A stretch of 64,000 nucleotides of DNA from Diploscapter coronatus (lineage: Eukaryota; Nematoda; Chromadorea; Rhabditida; Rhabditidae), in assembly GCA_964036155.1 (NCBI GenBank), contig OZ038422.1:7835201-7899200 (forward strand), given 5' to 3'. The notes under the pieces are model-generated. The model had not been told where the DNA came from. It worked only from the letters and a program-made list of their open reading frames with translations, and made no database searches. Below are positions 61,001 through 64,000 of the stretch, one piece after another; the first letter of the stretch is position 1; each line of letters starts with the position of its first letter. A program made the position numbers and the translations under genes.

Positions 61001-63405
61001 TTTGTTCGATTATCAGGCTATGTTGATAGAGCATTATTGTCTCATGCTTTATGCATGGCTATTTGGAGGACTATCATTTTGTAAATGGTTTGAATGATGA
61101 TCTTCGAGCGGGAAATGAGAATGCTCGTTTCGCTTCTATCAATTTGAAACCTACCTTGCATTCCTATATCAAAATCAAATGAATCATTTTTATAGAAGTA
61201 TTATTTGTCAATTTTTCCCCTAAAGTTCTTACCTTGAGTTCGGCGACTTGTCTCTCGAGTTGTTCCTTGGCGCGCTCCAAGATGGCAATGGTGTTCTGGG
61301 CCTTCTCGAGATCGACGATGAGAACTTCGACCTGGAATTTAGATGATTATCAAATGTTGTCTCCTTGAACAAGTATTGTTCGAACCTCGGATTGGAGTCT
61401 GCTCTTGGCCTTCTCGAGCTGGCTGATCTTCTGAAGCATGATCTCGATCTGCTCCTCGTACTCGGCCTGCTTCTGCAGCATCTTCTTGCGCAGATCCTCG
61501 ACCTCCTCGTGGTGGAGCATGACTTCAGCGTCGAACTTCGACTTCCACTGGGTGATCTCAGTGTTGGCCAAGTTCAGCTTGTGCTCAGCATCGGATCTGG
61601 AAATAGATTGATCGAAATAAATAAGAAAAAGAATTCATTCGGTTTATAGAAGAAGACTTAAAGAAAAATCAACCATGTTGATGATTTACCTGGCAGCAGC
61701 CTCCTCATCGAGAGCAGTGCGGACAGAGTCGAGCTCGAGCTGGACGTTGTGCAGCTGAGACTGCAGCTGAGAGCGCTCCTAAACATTGAGCGTTTGTAAA
61801 TTTGCTCTTCGATTTAGTTGATATTTTATTATCATTTATCACAATTTTACCTGAATCTTTGGCTACCTTTCAGATTTTAAATAATTCATTATGATCGTCA
61901 TAAACACCAAATCTCATGAATTTTTCGCGAAATATCGGCTAGACTTTGCAAAAACGAAAATCTCACAAGTCTATCACGCAAATTTCGATGAATTGACATT
62001 AGAAAACTGAGAATTTATGAGGCTTTTCTTGCGTAATAGAGAATCCCTAATTATAAATTACATGCAATTTTCTGTTCGTATAACCTACTATTATGAGAGT
62101 TTCAGAATAATTCTTGAACAATTATCTATGGATAGATATTTGAAATTCCCTAATTCCTTTCTGAAAATTATTGTTTTGGATGAGCGCGACGCGTTTTACG
62201 TAGAACGCGCTTTGTTTGCCTAGAAAATATGCGCATCCCTAGTCCATTGAAATTTGAGATTCTAGCGCATTTTTGCCAGTGCCATTCATTTTCGCATTTC
62301 GGCAAATTTAGATAATCTTTCACTAACAAAATTTGTGCGTAATGCTGAAATGGTAATTTTTTCGAAAGTTGGATAATTTTTGCTTCTGTCCGTTGCTCGA
62401 GATCAAAGAATTCCTAAATAATATTTGAATTTTGAAAGTCAAAGATCGCGATGTGCAGAGAAGTTATTAGAATTACTCGGTAGAGTAGATTCATAATGAA
62501 TTAAGAAGTTAAACAACGCTCAATTCGAAGAAATAGTTATTCCAAATAAAATTGTGATAAATTGAAGAAGTTCAAAATAACGATAAAAAATAACTTACGC
62601 GCTCAGCGTCTTCGAGACGGCGTCTGGCCTCCTCGAGCTGCTGGGCGAGTTGGTACTTGACGTGCTGCAAGTTGTCCAACTGCACCTTCTGGTCGTGAAC
62701 CTCCTAAAATTTTCGCCATTTTTTACTATTTTCTTCATTTTTAGTTTTTTTTTCAGAAAGTTCTTTTTCCTGGAAAATTGGATTTCAAATCTTCGTTTTC
62801 CAATGAGATTGCATTAGAGTAGTTGTAGCAACTTTGGGGAATAGGTAAATAGAATTAGGAAAACATTCGGATTAGGGTAATTAGATTGGAGTACGAGGAT
62901 TTCTTTAATTGAAATACGAAATCGGTAAACTTTACGAAATTCATAGATCATAGTTTTTTTTATTTATGAAAAATAATGACTAGCCTTGAGGAGGTCGTTG
63001 TTCTCGGCCTGCAGGCGCTGGCGCTGCTGCGCGAGATCGTTGACATGCTTGTTCAGGTCTTCAACCTAAAATGTTATGATGATGATTATTATTATTGCTT
63101 TTTCAATCTTCAAATTCTAGAACTTTTTCTTTTTGTAATCTTCCAAAATAATATGCAAAAGAACAACAGAGTTCATTATTCTGGATGACGCAAAAGTAGT
63201 TCCACTAAAGTAAATCCCATAGCAGTAGTCTGCTTTGCACGCGATGTGCGTTCGTTTCGTCTTGTTTACTTTTGCATTCATATTCAAAATTTGAATGAAA
63301 CTCGAGTTATTTTTTTCGATCGATGATGCAAAATTCTGCACGAACCTTGTTTGCCAACTCGTTCGCCTGGGCCTCGAAGCGCTCGGCGGCCTTCTCAGCG
63401 TTGTG
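58061..63405 (-). CDS. unc-15: Paramyosin, C-terminal 80 percent (runs off right edge)
   Basis: Sixteen minus-strand exons in phase: 63346-63405, 62985-63065, 62599-62703, 61690-61778, 61386-61596, 61233-61331, 60605-60752, 60329-60546, 60192-60281, 59867-59943, 59277-59406, 59126-59229, 58716-59075, 58500-58659, 58300-58452 and 58061-58087, giving 703 residues. The whole is an uninterrupted heptad coiled coil ([40 protein letters not shown]) ending at a short tail ([10 protein letters not shown], then IYVTDDDY). Sequence and tail match nematode paramyosin, the core rod of invertebrate muscle thick filaments. The exon at 63346 starts at an acceptor and no further exon is seen up to 64000, so the N-terminus lies outside. 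The exon ending at 62985 uses a GC donor. Confidence 0.95.
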
Positions 63406-64000
63406 CTGAAAATAATACGTTCGGGTTTTTCAATTAACTTTAGAATAATATTCTTTTCTAATTTATTTGAATATTTCATGTTTTTTCTTTCAAATATTTT
63501 TATTATTTCATTTCAGTCCCTGTTGATTCAATTGTTATTTTTTAAGATCCATTTCTGCAAACCTGGCAAATTAGCAATTTCTGCATTTGACAGTTGCACT
63601 TTGAAAAAGAAGAATAAAAGATCTGCTAAATTGAAACATGTGAATGGAAATAGAGACTTCTCATCATCATTACCTTTTTGGATTCGATTTATAATTTGCA
63701 AAAAAACATCCTATTCTCTTTAGGCATTTTTCTGCAAAATATTCTACCTCTCTGCACGCAGCAAGAAAGAATGTCGAGCAGTAGTATGAAATTATAACGT
63801 AGGGATTTCGAGATTACTTGATGATTGTAAAATCGAAATCGGAAATTGATGAGCGATAAAAGTTCACATTTCGGCATTTTCCTATCAGCTGACTTCCTAC
63901 TGTAACATTAGAATCACGTCATCTCCTTCACTTCTCTCCGCTTATTTATCACATTTTTGAACTTCCGTTTTAAATCGAAGTCCGCTTTCTGATCTTGCGA
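63406..64000 (-). other. Paramyosin intron or 5' continuation
   Basis: No coding block on either strand. It is read as part of a long intron of the paramyosin gene that continues past the edge. Confidence 0.5.

Noticed and set aside
63295..63723. 142-codon open frame on the plus strand
   Set aside because: Antisense to a paramyosin exon and its intron; composition is not coding.
1..64000. tRNA genes, CRISPR arrays, bacterial-type operons
   Set aside because: No cloverleaf with A and B boxes was noticed, no regularly spaced repeats, and the DNA is clearly eukaryotic.

Overview
The window is nuclear DNA of a nematode. Signs are very short introns (often 44-60 nt) with TTTCAG-type acceptors, many ATGs just downstream of an acceptor-like site (the arrangement expected for spliced-leader trans-splicing), a cuticle collagen, a paramyosin and a U2 snRNA close to the C. 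elegans form. Gene symbols are C. elegans ortholog names by similarity. The sequence is probably not Caenorhabditis, because the collagen is cut into 19 exons. All gene models were spliced by hand and checked for reading phase at each junction; none has transcript support.

Layout: 332-5060 (+) is a BRO1/V-domain protein of the HD-PTP (EGO-2) type. 6219-6914 (-) is a small coiled-coil protein with an uncertain 5' end. 8368-10062 (-) is a two-module progranulin. 11036-12487 (+) is a secreted DUF4773-like protein. 12660-16002 (-) is splicing factor PRP31, divergent from syntaxin 7/12 (16504-18323, +). 19798-21036 (+) is a small secreted protein. 21688-21870 (+) is U2 snRNA. 24103-25381 (+) is an F-box/kelch protein. 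25936-26145 (-) is a receptor kinase remnant. 26561-32689 (+) is a 27-exon receptor tyrosine kinase. 33948-35933 (-) and 36828-37326 (-) are unrecognised genes, the second a partial membrane protein. 37961-39969 (+) is an unrecognised coiled-coil protein with a basic, serine-rich N-terminus. 42184-44929 (-) is a cuticle collagen. 44930-54838 is about 10 kb with no gene I can support. 54839-55550 (+) is a small secreted protein resembling the plant self-incompatibility S1 fold. 58061 to beyond the right edge (-) is paramyosin.

The genes do not form one pathway or operon. Housekeeping functions (endosomal sorting, SNARE fusion, splicing), muscle and cuticle structure, and fast-evolving secreted or receptor genes are interleaved. 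The most notable content is a set of about fifteen small foldback elements in introns and intergenic DNA (one with a clean 10-bp target duplication and two related copies inside the kinase gene), the kinase with its unrecognised ectodomain and inverted remnant paralog, the micro-exon collagen, and the S1-like secreted protein.
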